Shown here: positions 28,258 through 37,538 of the stretch, piece after piece
Layout: each line of letters begins with the position of its first letter
How positions within the stretch are numbered: the stretch's first letter is position 1
NCBI GenBank assembly: GCA_905182475.1
Contig: CAJJBR010000013.1
Span: 1-64,000, forward strand
DNA: 64,000 bases
Reading direction: 5' to 3'
From: Akkermansiaceae bacterium
GTDB lineage: Bacteria; Verrucomicrobiota; Verrucomicrobiia; Verrucomicrobiales; Akkermansiaceae
Notes under the pieces: model-generated
Databases searched by the model: none
Told to the model about the DNA's origin: nothing
The model's input: only the letters and a program-made list of their open reading frames with translations
Translations under genes and position numbers: made by a program

Positions 28258-29747
28258 TTTGGTAATTCGTCAAGCCAAGACAAGCGGGTAAAATCTCGGA
28301 TCAGCCATTGGTTTTTCAGACCGTTTTCCGGGCCGGGTTCCATCCGTAAGACAACCTGCACCTTCGTCAGTGCCTCCCCTGTAATCTGGCTAGGAATGTA
28401 AAGCTTCATCAGTGTCTGATCCAGCTCACTGTCCCTCTCGGTGTATGCCCAGAGATTGGTATTTCCATCTGGAGACATCAGGCGGAAAGAGCGAAAATTT
28501 TCCTCCGGCAACGCAAAGGTGTAGAAGTCTGTCAAGGAAATCAATGTCCGAATCTCAGCACCGTCACCGACTCCGGTCTTCAGTTCATCAAAAATGGATG
28601 TGCCGTAGCCAACCGTAGCTTTCCAATCGAGTTTCAGACCGTCCCCCTCTTTCCGAAAGTAGGCGTAGAAACCAGTAAAGTCAGGATGACTGCCTTTCAG
28701 CACCCCGTAACGCTGCCCGTTACGATCGTGAACAGCCCATACTGCCTGATCCCCGGGAACCCAGCCCTCTTTCACACCCAGCGGTTTCCATCTCTTCTCA
28801 ATTATCGGAAGAACTTGATCCTTATTGAAAAGGAATTCGGAAAGATCTGCGGGCGTGGCGGCAGTTGCGAATATTCCATACATCTCCTTCGCTTCCTGCT
28901 TGCTGTTGGTAAATATTTCCAACAGCTCGAGGTCGTCGGTTTCTTCAACGGACTTTTCCTCGGTCACTTCCAACTGGCTGTAGAGAGATTTATCGGATTC
29001 GCGCGTCTTTTTCTTCCCACCCGTTTGATTCAGAGCGACGGTTAGAATCACGAGAAGTATGATTCCCACCCCTGTGTAAATCATCCAATTTGACGAGCCC
29101 CTCCCTTTCTCTTCCCCCCAATCCTGACGTTCGCCCCTGACAAAGCGGCGCCGCATCCTAGCCACATCTTCATCGCTTCCTCCGCTTCGGTCATTCTTCA
29201 GATTACTTGAAATTTTCTGAATCGGCCTAGTGGCAGGCCTAGGATCGGAATCGACAGCATCGCCCCCACCGATGCTGTGACTCACCCGGTTCGGCTTCCC
29301 GGAAGGAGCAGGAGGTAAACGGATGTCATCCTCTTCTTTCGGCAGGACGGATTCCTCCTCAACCTCGTTTAGACTAGGTGGCGGTGATTCGGCTCCCTTC
29401 TTCTTCGCTGATTTTTTCGCAGATTTCCTAGCTGCCTTCTTCGTCGTTTTTTTTGCAGCTTTCTTTGCTACCCCCCCGCGTTTCGATTTCGACTGAGCTT
29501 CACCACCGGAATCGTCCTCATCGGTAGAATCTTCGGGTTCTTCTACCGGGCAGAGTTCGACTAATTTCGGGTCGTGACGGCTAAACACAGCCCCCTTGGT
29601 TTCTTTTTTTGGAGGAAGCCCACGATCCATTCTCCTGGGAGGAAGTCCCATTTTTGATTTTTCGGAATCCGTATCGAGATCATACCAATCGTCACCCAGG
29701 GAAACCTTCGGCACGTGATTGTTAGGATCGTCGGTATCGGATTTCAT
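28254..29747 (-). CDS. Membrane protein with Lys/Ala-rich H1-like segment
   Basis: The 497-residue protein has an acidic cytoplasmic N-terminus and a Lys/Ala-rich stretch near 91-117 (KKAAKKTTKKAARKSAKK). An acidic/proline linker leads to one membrane helix near 217-236 (MIYTGVGIILLVILTVAL) and an extracytoplasmic domain shared with the next gene. The ATG at 29747 is preferred over one 18 codons upstream because that extension is not signal-like. The basic stretch could bind nucleic acid or anionic polymer; this is inference. Function unknown. Confidence 0.7.
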   Translation of the reverse strand: MKSDTDDPNNHVPKVSLGDDWYDLDTDSEKSKMGLPPRRMDRGLPPKKETKGAVFSRHDPKLVELCPVEEPEDSTDEDDSGGEAQSKSKRGGVAKKAAKKTTKKAARKSAKKSAKKKGAESPPPSLNEVEEESVLPKEEDDIRLPPAPSGKPNRVSHSIGGGDAVDSDPRPATRPIQKISSNLKNDRSGGSDEDVARMRRRFVRGERQDWGEEKGRGSSNWMIYTGVGIILLVILTVALNQTGGKKKTRESDKSLYSQLEVTEEKSVEETDDLELLEIFTNSKQEAKEMYGIFATAATPADLSEFLFNKDQVLPIIEKRWKPLGVKEGWVPGDQAVWAVHDRNGQRYGVLKGSHPDFTGFYAYFRKEGDGLKLDWKATVGYGTSIFDELKTGVGDGAEIRTLISLTDFYTFALPEENFRSFRLMSPDGNTNLWAYTERDSELDQTLMKLYIPSQITGEALTKVQVVLRMEPGPENGLKNQWLIRDFTRLSWLDELPK

Positions 29748-29826
29748 TCGGAAGGGTATTGCAGCACTTGCAATACTTAGCTTTCGGAACCATCCATGCA
29801 AGACATGATGCTCCGAATCTTTTTCA

Positions 29827-30333
29827 TTAATAGCCGGATGCCAATTTTGTTACGACTCCTTGGCTCGCCCTTTTCAGCGCATCAGGTAAGGCGTTTTGAC
29901 GTGCCGTTTGCAAATTTGAATCTACGAAAAAACTGCTAGTTCCGTCGTTTGTTCCGCTGGCGAGAACCTTCGTAGGATCCCGTGCATCCCGCAGCACCCA
30001 CTCGATGCGAATCGTGTTTGTGAGTTCCTCGGCAAGCAAGGAATCCAAACGCGAACTCCGAAGCGTGGAGTAATCAATACTTGTCAATTTACCTTCCAAC
30101 ACGGCATCGGCCTTGGATCTGTCCGCAAGACGGTAGGTGCCATCCTGAACAATCGCGTCTGTGAGAGCGGATGTAGCGAGACTTTCAGCCCGGGGGTGTT
30201 GGCTACCGTTAACGAACATCGGAACGGAAATCGTCTTCACCTCCGAAAGGGACGGAGGTTTCACTCCACCTAAATGGTAGCCCGCACAGGAGCTGAGGGC
30301 GACACAGAAGAGGATGGCTAGAATGGCTTTCAT
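29827..30333 (-). CDS. lptE: LptE-like lipoprotein of LPS transport
   Basis: The 168-residue precursor has a lipobox (VALSSC, Cys16) followed by AGYHLGG, the usual start of LptE. The segment VKTISVPMFVN and the SALTDAIVQDGTYRL region (near 55) are typical of the family. LptE plugs and helps assemble the LptD translocon in the outer membrane. The ATG at 30333 gives the lipoprotein signal. It follows a BamD-like gene, another outer-membrane assembly lipoprotein. LptE sequences are poorly conserved, hence moderate certainty. Confidence 0.78.
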   Translation of the reverse strand: MKAILAILFCVALSSCAGYHLGGVKPPSLSEVKTISVPMFVNGSQHPRAESLATSALTDAIVQDGTYRLADRSKADAVLEGKLTSIDYSTLRSSRLDSLLAEELTNTIRIEWVLRDARDPTKVLASGTNDGTSSFFVDSNLQTARQNALPDALKRASQGVVTKLASGY

Positions 30334-30355
30334 AATAGATTTTCGCTTAAAAATC

Positions 30356-31291
30356 CTACTCACCGAGTTCCTTCAGACGTGCCTTCGCCTGGTTGTAGGC
30401 ATCGCCGGATTTTGAGCGCTTAACCACATCCCTGTAGTAAACCTTAGCGGATTCAGTCTGACCTGTTTTGTCATAAAACTCCGCAATGTCCAGAGACCGG
30501 CTGAGTTCACGGCTGTTGAGATTTTTCGATAGGCGGCGGGCTTCGGCATTCTTCGAGTGACCAGGATACTGAATCAGGTAATCACTAAACGCTTCGGCTG
30601 CGAGATCGAGCGTCGCCTGATTGCGATTGCCACGATCCGCTTCTTCCATCAGCACCACGCCGACTCGGAAAAGTGCATCAGGAGCATAACTGCTTTCCGA
30701 TTGGTCTCGAACGAGTTTACGGTAAGCCGAAATCGCCTCCTTTGACTCCTTTTTTCCTTGGTGAAGCTCACCGATCGTAAACTGGGCTTTGGCTGCGGTG
30801 GCAGAGCGAGGGGCGTTGTCACGGAGTTTCCCCAACATTTCCACGACCTTCTTTGTGGAAAGCTTGCTCTTCAGCCCCGCGAAGGAGGATTTTACTTCAC
30901 CGTCCGCAGCTCGCTGTGCCAACGATGTCTGGCGGGCTAGTGCTTCGGAATAATTTCCACTACCTTGGTAACGGGTCAGGAATTTTTGATAGGCATCGAA
31001 CGATTCAACCACTTCACCTTCTTCTTCAAGCAACTGAGCCTGACGATAGCGAGCCACGGGAGCTGAAGTGGCAAGCGGATACCTGTCCGCCATCTTTCCA
31101 TAGAGGTTGATCGCCTTGGAACGCTTGCCGCTTGAGTCTGCCGCCTTCGCTTTCGCGAAAAGTGAATCACCCTTACTTGTCGAGACCTGAGTATCGCCTG
31201 AAAGGTTGATTACATCCTTATTACTGCTACAGGAAACTACCGTCAACAGGCTCGCGGCAACGACCGCAACCGTAGGAAAAAACTTCGTCAT
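30356..31291 (-). CDS. BamD-like TPR lipoprotein
   Basis: The 311-residue precursor has a lipobox (TVVSC, Cys21) and a chain of TPR-like helices: SGKRSKAINLYGKMADRYPLATSAP near 55, ESKEAISAYRKLVRD near 180, AEAFSDYLIQYPGHSKNAEA near 235. This is the BamD layout (outer-membrane beta-barrel assembly), and BamD sits beside LptE-type genes in other verrucomicrobia. YbgF/CpoB-like proteins share TPRs but not the lipobox, so BamD-like is preferred. It is upstream of lptE with a 22-base gap. Confidence 0.75.
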   Translation of the reverse strand: MTKFFPTVAVVAASLLTVVSCSSNKDVINLSGDTQVSTSKGDSLFAKAKAADSSGKRSKAINLYGKMADRYPLATSAPVARYRQAQLLEEEGEVVESFDAYQKFLTRYQGSGNYSEALARQTSLAQRAADGEVKSSFAGLKSKLSTKKVVEMLGKLRDNAPRSATAAKAQFTIGELHQGKKESKEAISAYRKLVRDQSESSYAPDALFRVGVVLMEEADRGNRNQATLDLAAEAFSDYLIQYPGHSKNAEARRLSKNLNSRELSRSLDIAEFYDKTGQTESAKVYYRDVVKRSKSGDAYNQAKARLKELGE

Positions 31292-31375
31292 GCCGGGACA
31301 ATAGAAGCTTTGCCAGATGGGGAAAGAGTAAATTACGGAAGACTAGCCGTTCCGCTCCATAAGACGGAAATTGAT

Positions 31376-32179
31376 TCAGGCCTTTCCTAGCTCCACCGCC
31401 CGTTGGGTGGCAGCGGAGACTGCTGAGATCAGAGCAGAGCGAACGTTTTTTTCCTCCAGTACCGACAGCCCCGTGATGGTCGTGCCGCCCGGGGAAGTAA
31501 CCATGTCCTTGAGCACAGCTGGATGCATCCCGGTACGAATCACCATTTCCGCGGCACCACTGACCGTCTGCGCAGCAAGGCGGAGAGCTTCCGCCCTCGG
31601 CAATCCCTGGCGAACTGCCCCATCGGCGAGAGCCTCGATTATCAAGTAAATATAGGCCGGCCCGCTACCGGATAGACCAGTCACTGCGTCCATCTGTTTC
31701 TCTGGAACCTCGACGCTAATACCGACAGCTCCCAGCAGTTTCTCCACCGTTTCAAGATCCCCCTCGACACAGCGTGCACCAAGACTGAACGCCGTCGCAC
31801 CTTTCCCGACCAGCGAGGGAGTGTTCGGCATGCATCTGACTACCCTGACAGAGTCTGGGGTAGTCGACTCCAGCGTTGCCAGCGTGACGCCGGCGGCGAC
31901 AGAGACCAACAGCTTCGGTTCCTCCGGCTTGAACAAGCAGCCTGCCAGTGTCGCAACGATATCCTGCGGCTTGGTACAGAGCAGCAGCACATCACTGGCA
32001 CCGAGAACATCTGCGATATCAGACACCGCCGCCGCACCGGTTTCATCGGAAAACCTCTGTCTTGAATTCTCCGTCCGGGCAACACCCATCACGTTTTCCA
32101 CATTCACCACCCCTTGGTCGATGACACCTTTCACCAAGGCAGTTGCCATTTTCCCGCATCCGATTACTCCTAACTTCAT
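31376..32179 (-). CDS. proC: Pyrroline-5-carboxylate reductase
   Basis: ProC makes proline from pyrroline-5-carboxylate using NAD(P)H. The 267-residue protein has an N-terminal Rossmann motif (MKLGVIGCGKMATALVKG), LLCTKPQD near 70, RVVRCMPNTPSLVGKGA near 113, and the C-terminal signature from SGSGPAYIYLIIEALADGAV near 169 to TSPGGTTITGL near 227. All conserved positions are intact and the length is standard. It is divergent from the TPR gene at 32261. Confidence 0.94.
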   Translation of the reverse strand: MKLGVIGCGKMATALVKGVIDQGVVNVENVMGVARTENSRQRFSDETGAAAVSDIADVLGASDVLLLCTKPQDIVATLAGCLFKPEEPKLLVSVAAGVTLATLESTTPDSVRVVRCMPNTPSLVGKGATAFSLGARCVEGDLETVEKLLGAVGISVEVPEKQMDAVTGLSGSGPAYIYLIIEALADGAVRQGLPRAEALRLAAQTVSGAAEMVIRTGMHPAVLKDMVTSPGGTTITGLSVLEEKNVRSALISAVSAATQRAVELGKA

Positions 32180-32260
32180 GCGCGGAGACTACGGCAGGAA
32201 CCCATGATCGCGCCAGCGTCATTTTCCTTGGAAATCCCCCGTCCTGTATCATCGTCGGTC

Positions 32261-33952
32261 ATGCCGAAACTGCTCGCCTGCCTCATACTCTTAGTCATAA
32301 GCCTACCCTTGTTCGCACAGGATGTCGCTGTGGAAGAAAAGTTATCCAATGAGCTTCCGGGCGTCGAATCCTGCATCCCAAAGGCTGTTTCCGATCTCCG
32401 GGCACCTTCCGTTTTTCCGTTTCACAACGGCCTCATTACCGCCGTCACCGCCGCTACGAGGCTCGCACAAACCCAAACGCTCCAAGGACTGAACCACCTT
32501 CACGGCGGTTGGGAGTTCGAGGCATCCCGGCACTTCGCCATTGCAATGAAGGAGGATCCCCGCTGCCTGATGGCGCATTGGGGAATGCTGCTTTGCATAC
32601 TCTCCCCGAATCCTGAAACCGATGACTGCCGATTCGCCGTAACCGAGCGTATGCTCCAACTCGTTAACGATGGAGAGGGCACCGAACTCGAACGTGGATA
32701 TGCTTACGGAATCGTAAAATACATCGAGGAAGGGCCGAAGGGCGCTGCCTCCGCATTCCGGAAAGTAGCTAACAAATACCCAGGGGAACTCCAGGCCGAA
32801 ATCTTCGCCGCACTTTTCGGACGCACCGGCTATGACGATAATGGAGAAGCTACTCCTAATCAGGAACGTGCAGAGAAGCGACTCGGGAAATTGATCGAGG
32901 CTGATCCGAATAGCGCCATCCCGGTTCACGCCATGCTTCTGATCCGCGCGGAAGCCCCGGATCTCCGCCCAACCTTGGCACTCGCCCGGAAGCTCTGCCA
33001 AATCGTACCCGACTACGCACCGTATTTCCACACTCTAGGGCATTACGAGTGGCGCTGTGGCGAGCATTCGAAGGCAGCCTCCGCGTTTGGCCGGGCGGCC
33101 ACGCTCTACTCGATCTGGATGAAAGAAAACGAAGTCTCCCCCGCAGACTGCGATGGTTGGGTTAGGGCGGAGTGCTACCGCTCCGTCGCACTCGCCTCCA
33201 AAGGGGAGTTCGATTTAGCCCTCCGCTCCGCTGAAAAACTAGCCAACACGACGGTGGATAGCCAGCGCCCCGCCGCACCCGGCACCCGCCAGCTCCTATG
33301 GGAAGGCAAGACTCTCCCAGCCCGCGTCCTCCTCCGCAGGGGTCTGAAAGGCGATTCCGCAAAAGCACTTGCCTCGCTTCCCTCCCCGGAGGAAATGAAA
33401 CCCTTCCTCGGAAAATCCCTCTCCTACTGGTGGATCGACGGCCTTCGTATCGCCCTCGAAGCACAGAGGCTCCTCGATGCAGGGATACCCGGCAAAGCAT
33501 CCGAAGTAATCAACGCAATGAGTTACCACGGCGAAGCAATGTCGAAAAAGCAGGTAGTGTCCTCAGCCATCGGTGAGCGCTCCGAGTGGAACCGTGCCTT
33601 CAGGTCACTGGAAGTTCTCGCTGCCGAGCTTCGGGGTCGGTTGGCACTGGCAGGCCCGCCCTCCGGACACGGCTCCGCATTCAACTGGTTCCGCGCGGCC
33701 ACCGACCGGCAGGTGCCATCCACCATGCTGGCTGCGCCTCCCATCCTCACCCCCATGGCCATCCGTCTGGGTGATTATTTCCTGACACAGAACGAACCTG
33801 CAAAAGCCGTAGAAGCTTATCTTGAGTCTCTCGCAGCATTTCCCAACGATGTCGAAGCACTCCGCCGGCTAGAAAAAAGCTACACGCAAACCAAGCAGGC
33901 CGACAAAGCAGCCGAAGTTGCAGCTAAAATCGCAGAGCTAGCACCAAACTAG
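32261..33952 (+). CDS. Exported TPR repeat protein
   Basis: The 563-residue precursor has a signal peptide (MPKLLACLILLVISLPLFAQ). TPR-like units follow, including LNHLHGGWEFEASRHFAIAMKEDP near 80, HTLGHYEWRCGEHSKAASAF near 260, and a canonical C-terminal TPR (EPAKAVEAYLESLAAFPNDVEALRRL near 510). A long helical middle contains a segment repeated as tripled Trp/Tyr-rich helices. No enzyme motif is seen. The frame upstream of the ATG at 32261 lacks signal character, so this start is chosen. Likely a periplasmic scaffold; exact role unknown. Confidence 0.75.
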   Translation: MPKLLACLILLVISLPLFAQDVAVEEKLSNELPGVESCIPKAVSDLRAPSVFPFHNGLITAVTAATRLAQTQTLQGLNHLHGGWEFEASRHFAIAMKEDPRCLMAHWGMLLCILSPNPETDDCRFAVTERMLQLVNDGEGTELERGYAYGIVKYIEEGPKGAASAFRKVANKYPGELQAEIFAALFGRTGYDDNGEATPNQERAEKRLGKLIEADPNSAIPVHAMLLIRAEAPDLRPTLALARKLCQIVPDYAPYFHTLGHYEWRCGEHSKAASAFGRAATLYSIWMKENEVSPADCDGWVRAECYRSVALASKGEFDLALRSAEKLANTTVDSQRPAAPGTRQLLWEGKTLPARVLLRRGLKGDSAKALASLPSPEEMKPFLGKSLSYWWIDGLRIALEAQRLLDAGIPGKASEVINAMSYHGEAMSKKQVVSSAIGERSEWNRAFRSLEVLAAELRGRLALAGPPSGHGSAFNWFRAATDRQVPSTMLAAPPILTPMAIRLGDYFLTQNEPAKAVEAYLESLAAFPNDVEALRRLEKSYTQTKQADKAAEVAAKIAELAPN

Positions 33953-34230
33953 TAGTCTGTCAGACAAAAAGTGGCGGATCAGCGAAGGCGATTTCCCCCA
34001 AGAGCAAGGCGCAAGGAGAGAGTGAAAGCCACCATACTATGCCCTCCGGAGGAGGTGGGCACACGCCGCTTGGCCGGAGAGGAGCGCAGGCAATCGAGAT
34101 TCACTCGCGAGGAGCAACCCAGCTATTGGTGAAAAGCGCCGAGCCACCTCTGCCTCTGCGACCACCGGAAGCCTAACCCACAAGACCACATCCAAAAACT
34201 CATCCATCAGATTTTGTCTGACAGGCCACT
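33953..34230. repeat. Non-coding element with terminal inverted repeats (possible MITE)
   Basis: The 300-base gap between two TPR genes is bounded by a perfect 13-base inverted repeat: ctgtcagacaaaa at 33957-33969 and its complement at 34212-34224. Flanking tag/cta bases extend the match loosely. The interior is GC-rich and holds no convincing frame. Size and ends resemble a miniature inverted-repeat element, or a structured RNA. Confidence 0.55.
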
Positions 34231-34252
34231 AGCACTGAGAGTTTGCCTCTCC

Positions 34253-35143
34253 CTAAATTTTTCCCAACAGCTCGAGAACACGTCTGGAAATAACATCCGC
34301 AAGATTCGCTTCACCTTCGTCCCGTAGGAAATCGCAGTAGTTCGAAGCCACTGACTCCAGATCATCGGCATAGGCAGTGCCCAAGGCTTCGAAGCCCTCC
34401 AGTGCCTTCTCAAAATGTCTGCGCGCCCATGCCTTATCACCGGTTTTTTGAAGGGCTAGCGCTAGGTTGTTATGGGATTGTGCCGTATCGGGATGGTTCT
34501 CTCCGAACAATTCGCGACGAGTTTCTAAAGCCATCATATGTATCTCCCGCGCCTGGTCGAGATAACCTGCGGCAAGATACACCGCTCCAAGATTGTTCGA
34601 TACCGAGGCCGTCTCCGGATGATTCTGCCCGACTTCGGCATGCATGATCTCCAAGGATTTTAGGAAAAAGTCTTCGGCTGAGTCCAGATCACCACCCGCC
34701 TTTGCGGTAAAGCCGAGGTTGTTCGTCATCGCCGCGACATCCATCAGCAACGGAGGCTCGTGTATTTCAAAATAACTCACGGCCATCTGCCATGCATCGA
34801 TCACACGCTCCGGCCTGTCTTGAGCGTCGTATGCAGCGCCGAGAAGAGCGTAGAGACGCCCCAGTTCGGCAATCTTGTCCGGGCGACTGTCGAGCTGGTC
34901 GATAGCTTGTTTCGCGTCATCAGTAGCTTCCAGGCAGCTCCCCAACTCAATGTGCAGGTCCGCGCGAACCTCAAGCCCGGTGACGAATGCATCAATTGTA
35001 TCAAGATCAGGGCCTAGAGCCTGCTGGCATTTGTCAACCAATGCATTCGCAGCGTGTAGCGCCTCGTGAAGGTCGCCTTCATCTCGCAGCGTCTTGATAC
35101 GCTCCTGCATCATCTGGATAAAATTTGCGGTGGGTGTATCCAT
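34253..35143 (-). CDS. TPR protein, kinesin-light-chain type repeats
   Basis: The 296-residue cytoplasmic protein has no signal peptide. Tandem 42-residue TPRs of the NPxxA/NLG type run from about 125 to 255: MTNNLGFTAKAGGDLDSAE, VSNNLGAVYLAAGYLDQAR, SHNNLALALQKTGDKAWAR, each followed by FGENHPDTA-like linkers. These are protein-interaction scaffolds. The ATG at 35143 is preferred over a GTG 12 codons upstream. It lies 62 bases downstream of recO on the same strand; partner and role are unknown. Confidence 0.75.
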   Translation of the reverse strand: MDTPTANFIQMMQERIKTLRDEGDLHEALHAANALVDKCQQALGPDLDTIDAFVTGLEVRADLHIELGSCLEATDDAKQAIDQLDSRPDKIAELGRLYALLGAAYDAQDRPERVIDAWQMAVSYFEIHEPPLLMDVAAMTNNLGFTAKAGGDLDSAEDFFLKSLEIMHAEVGQNHPETASVSNNLGAVYLAAGYLDQAREIHMMALETRRELFGENHPDTAQSHNNLALALQKTGDKAWARRHFEKALEGFEALGTAYADDLESVASNYCDFLRDEGEANLADVISRRVLELLGKI

Positions 35144-35205
35144 GTATTTGGTGGGGAGTTGTCCAATGCTAAACGTCACTCCTCGCCTTTGACTAGCCGA
35201 ATTCT

Positions 35206-35742
35206 CTATTCTTCAGTCAGCCGCTCCACAAGCTGCGCCCTCGTCGCCGGCATCATCCCCAGATGGCTGCGCAAAGCCGTATCGGCAGCCCCCCCGCCTC
35301 CCGATATTCCGAGAATTTCCGTAAGCTGTTTCTCGAAATGAAGCATCGCCTTCATTGTTGGATCTTCTTTCTCCAAATAATCCAACGCCCGCGTCAACAA
35401 ATCGAACAACGGTGCATCGCAATGCCCCGGCTCCACCCCAGCCTCCACCAGTTGGCAGAAATACCCAGCCATCAGCGTCGTCAGATACTGCCGACGTAGT
35501 CCCTGCCTCCAGCCGGAAATCGATACCTCCCGCAGGATATGTAGCTCCCCCTTCCGTGCACGCACCACGCAAATTTCACCGGAGAAAAATAGATCCAACT
35601 TACCCGCAAATGCGCTTTTCGGCCTCAGCGCACCCTTCGCCACAGTCTTCACCAAACCCTCCTCCTCAGTGAACCAACTCACGATCAAACTTGTGTCCGT
35701 GAGGCGGGTTGTGCGGATCAATATGGCTTCTGTGGTAAACAC
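35206..35742 (-). CDS. recO: DNA repair protein RecO
   Basis: RecO helps load RecA at single-strand gaps together with RecR. The product has the RecO N-terminal OB-fold pattern (TTEAILIRTTRLTDTSLIVSWFTEEEGLVKTVAKGALRPKS region) and the C-terminal helical part (LRRQYLTTLMAGYFCQLVEAGVEPG). The start is uncertain: a GTG at 35742 fits the family N-terminus (178 residues), while the ATG at 35823 would overlap the divergent basic-protein gene. It is short for RecO (usually 230-250) and I see no zinc-finger cysteine set. Family assignment is fairly good. Confidence 0.8.
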   Translation of the reverse strand: MFTTEAILIRTTRLTDTSLIVSWFTEEEGLVKTVAKGALRPKSAFAGKLDLFFSGEICVVRARKGELHILREVSISGWRQGLRRQYLTTLMAGYFCQLVEAGVEPGHCDAPLFDLLTRALDYLEKEDPTMKAMLHFEKQLTEILGISGGGGAADTALRSHLGMMPATRAQLVERLTEE

Positions 35743-35811
35743 GAGATTGGAAGGAATTAAAGATTCGGCTTGATACGACCGTTTAGGTGCCGTAGCCAAT
35801 GTCCAGCAACC

Positions 35812-36087
35812 ATGGCTCAACAATCAAACAAAAAGATCAAACGCCGCCGTCGCGCGGATTACCTGAAGCGCAAAAAAGAACAAGCCAAACTCGGCGAAAT
35901 TCTTCCAAAGGCGACCATAAAAAAGGCAACTCCCAAGAGCGCGCCTGCTGAGGAGCCAAAGCCAGCCGCTAAAAAGGCCGCCAAAAAGGCTCCTGCAAAG
36001 AAGGCCGCTAAAAAGGCCGCCAAGAAGGCTCCTGCAAAGAAGGCCGCTAAGAAAGCAGCCAAAGACAGCAGCTCTGAAGAAGAGTAA
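35812..36087 (+). CDS. Small histone H1-like Lys/Ala/Pro-rich protein
   Basis: The 91-residue protein begins with a very basic segment (NKKIKRRRRADYLKRKKEQ). It ends in a 13-residue repeat, AAKKAAKKAPAKK, present twice and then in part, before an acidic tail (SSSEEE). The repeat is encoded by 39-base tandem units from 35965. The composition is that of H1/Hc-like nucleoid proteins, so DNA or RNA binding is likely. The ATG at 35812 is chosen because upstream codons overlap the recO side. A strong terminator follows, indicating a one-gene unit. Confidence 0.8.
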   Translation: MAQQSNKKIKRRRRADYLKRKKEQAKLGEILPKATIKKATPKSAPAEEPKPAAKKAAKKAPAKKAAKKAAKKAPAKKAAKKAAKDSSSEEE

Positions 36088-36120
36088 ACCCTCTTGGGTT
36101 TTGAATCCGATTTCCAACCA

Positions 36121-36154
36121 AGCCGGACTTCCCCACCAGGAAGCCCGGCTTTTT
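36121..36154 (+). terminator. Rho-independent terminator of the H1-like gene
   Basis: A 12-base stem (agccggacttcc / ggaagcccggct, one mismatch) with a 6-base loop is followed by five Ts. Confidence 0.9.
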
Positions 36155-36236
36155 CGTGTCTCCCCACAATTTCCCCTTCCCTCTGCACGAGCCTTATCTA
36201 GTCTCCCGCCCGCACAGGCTCTCTTCCTTGAGAGTT

Positions 36237-36257
36237 GAAATTTGAAATTTGAAATTT
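36237..36257. repeat. AT heptamer repeat abutting the argG start
   Basis: Three exact copies of gaaattt end immediately before the argG ATG, in the place where a ribosome binding site would be. No Shine-Dalgarno is present. Confidence 0.8.
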
Positions 36258-37538
36258 ATGAAAATCGTCGTCGCATACTCCGGAGGCCTTGATACCTCCG
36301 TCCTCCTCCTCTGGCTCAAAGAAAAATACAACGCAGAGATCATCGCCTACTGCTCCGATTGTGGCCAAGGCGACGAACTCGACGGCCTCGAAGCCAAGGC
36401 TCTCTCCACCGGCGCGTCCAAGTGCTACATCGACGACCAGAAGGAAGAGTTCGCACGCGACTACATCTTCCCAATGTTCCAAGCGAATGCAATCTACGAA
36501 GGCCGTTACCTTCTCGGCACCTCCATCGCCCGCCCCTGCATTACCAAGGGCATGGTTGAAGTCGCCCTCAAAGAAGGCGCGGACGCCATCGCCCACGGCG
36601 CCACCGGCAAGGGTAACGACCAGGTTCGCTTCGAGCTTTCCGCCGCCGCCCTCGCGCCAGACATCAAGATCATCGCCCCATGGCGCGACGCTGAGTTCCG
36701 CAAGGAATTCCCAGGCCGCAAGGAAATGATCGAATACGCCGAAAAGCACGACATCCCAGTCAAGGCCTCCATGAAGAAGCCCTATTCCATGGACCGCAAC
36801 CTGCTCCACATTTCCTTCGAGGCAGGTGCTCTCGAAGACACCTGGTATGACGCCACCGGCGAGCGCGACCGCGACATGTATGTGCTCTCCGTTTCCCCCG
36901 AGGAAGCACCCGACAAACCACAGATGCTACAGTGCCTCTTCGAAAAAGGCGATATCATCGGCCTCCAGACCGATGGACTGGCGGAACTCATCGCCAATCT
37001 CGGCGACTTCAAAGTCCTCGGTGAAAAGGACGGCTACACCCTACTCACCCCATACGGCATCATGCGCGTCCTCAACGCCCTCGGCGGCGCACACGGCATC
37101 GGCCGCATCGACATCGTCGAGAACCGCTTTGTCGGCATGAAATCGCGCGGTATCTACGAGACCCCCGGCGGCACCATCTTACTCGCCGCACACCAAGATC
37201 TGGAAACGCTCGTCATGGATCGCGACCTCCAGCAGACCCGCGACACCCTCATCCCGAAATACGCCCAACTCGTTTACAACGGCTTCTGGTTCGCACCCGA
37301 GCGCGAAGCAATCCAGGCGCTCGTCACCGAGTCACAGAAAAAAGTCTCCGGCGAAGTCCGCCTGAAACTTTACAAAGGCAACGTCATGCAAGCTGGCCGC
37401 CGCAGCCCGCACTCCATGTACGACGAAGACGTAGCCACCATGGAAGGCGGCCAAGAGGAAGCCTATAACCAGGACGACGCCACCGGCTTCATCGCCCTGA
37501 ATGCACTGCGCCTAAAAGCCAACGCCAAGCAGAAGTAG
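36258..37538 (+). CDS. argG: Argininosuccinate synthase
   Basis: ArgG joins citrulline and aspartate using ATP in arginine synthesis. The 426-residue protein has the PP-loop [15 protein letters not shown] at residues 6-20, the [15 protein letters not shown] segment near 95, [13 protein letters not shown] near 119 and SPEEAPD near 215. The ATG at 36258 gives the standard [14 protein letters not shown] start; an ATG three codons upstream lies in the AT repeat. Length is within the range for bacterial ArgG. It stands alone, with a repeat-rich gap behind it. Confidence 0.96.
   Translation: MKIVVAYSGGLDTSVLLLWLKEKYNAEIIAYCSDCGQGDELDGLEAKALSTGASKCYIDDQKEEFARDYIFPMFQANAIYEGRYLLGTSIARPCITKGMVEVALKEGADAIAHGATGKGNDQVRFELSAAALAPDIKIIAPWRDAEFRKEFPGRKEMIEYAEKHDIPVKASMKKPYSMDRNLLHISFEAGALEDTWYDATGERDRDMYVLSVSPEEAPDKPQMLQCLFEKGDIIGLQTDGLAELIANLGDFKVLGEKDGYTLLTPYGIMRVLNALGGAHGIGRIDIVENRFVGMKSRGIYETPGGTILLAAHQDLETLVMDRDLQQTRDTLIPKYAQLVYNGFWFAPEREAIQALVTESQKKVSGEVRLKLYKGNVMQAGRRSPHSMYDEDVATMEGGQEEAYNQDDATGFIALNALRLKANAKQK

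Noticed and set aside
35965-36060. Regular DNA repeats that could suggest a CRISPR array
   Set aside because: Units are 39 bp, contiguous without spacers, and encode the Lys/Ala repeat of a real small protein.
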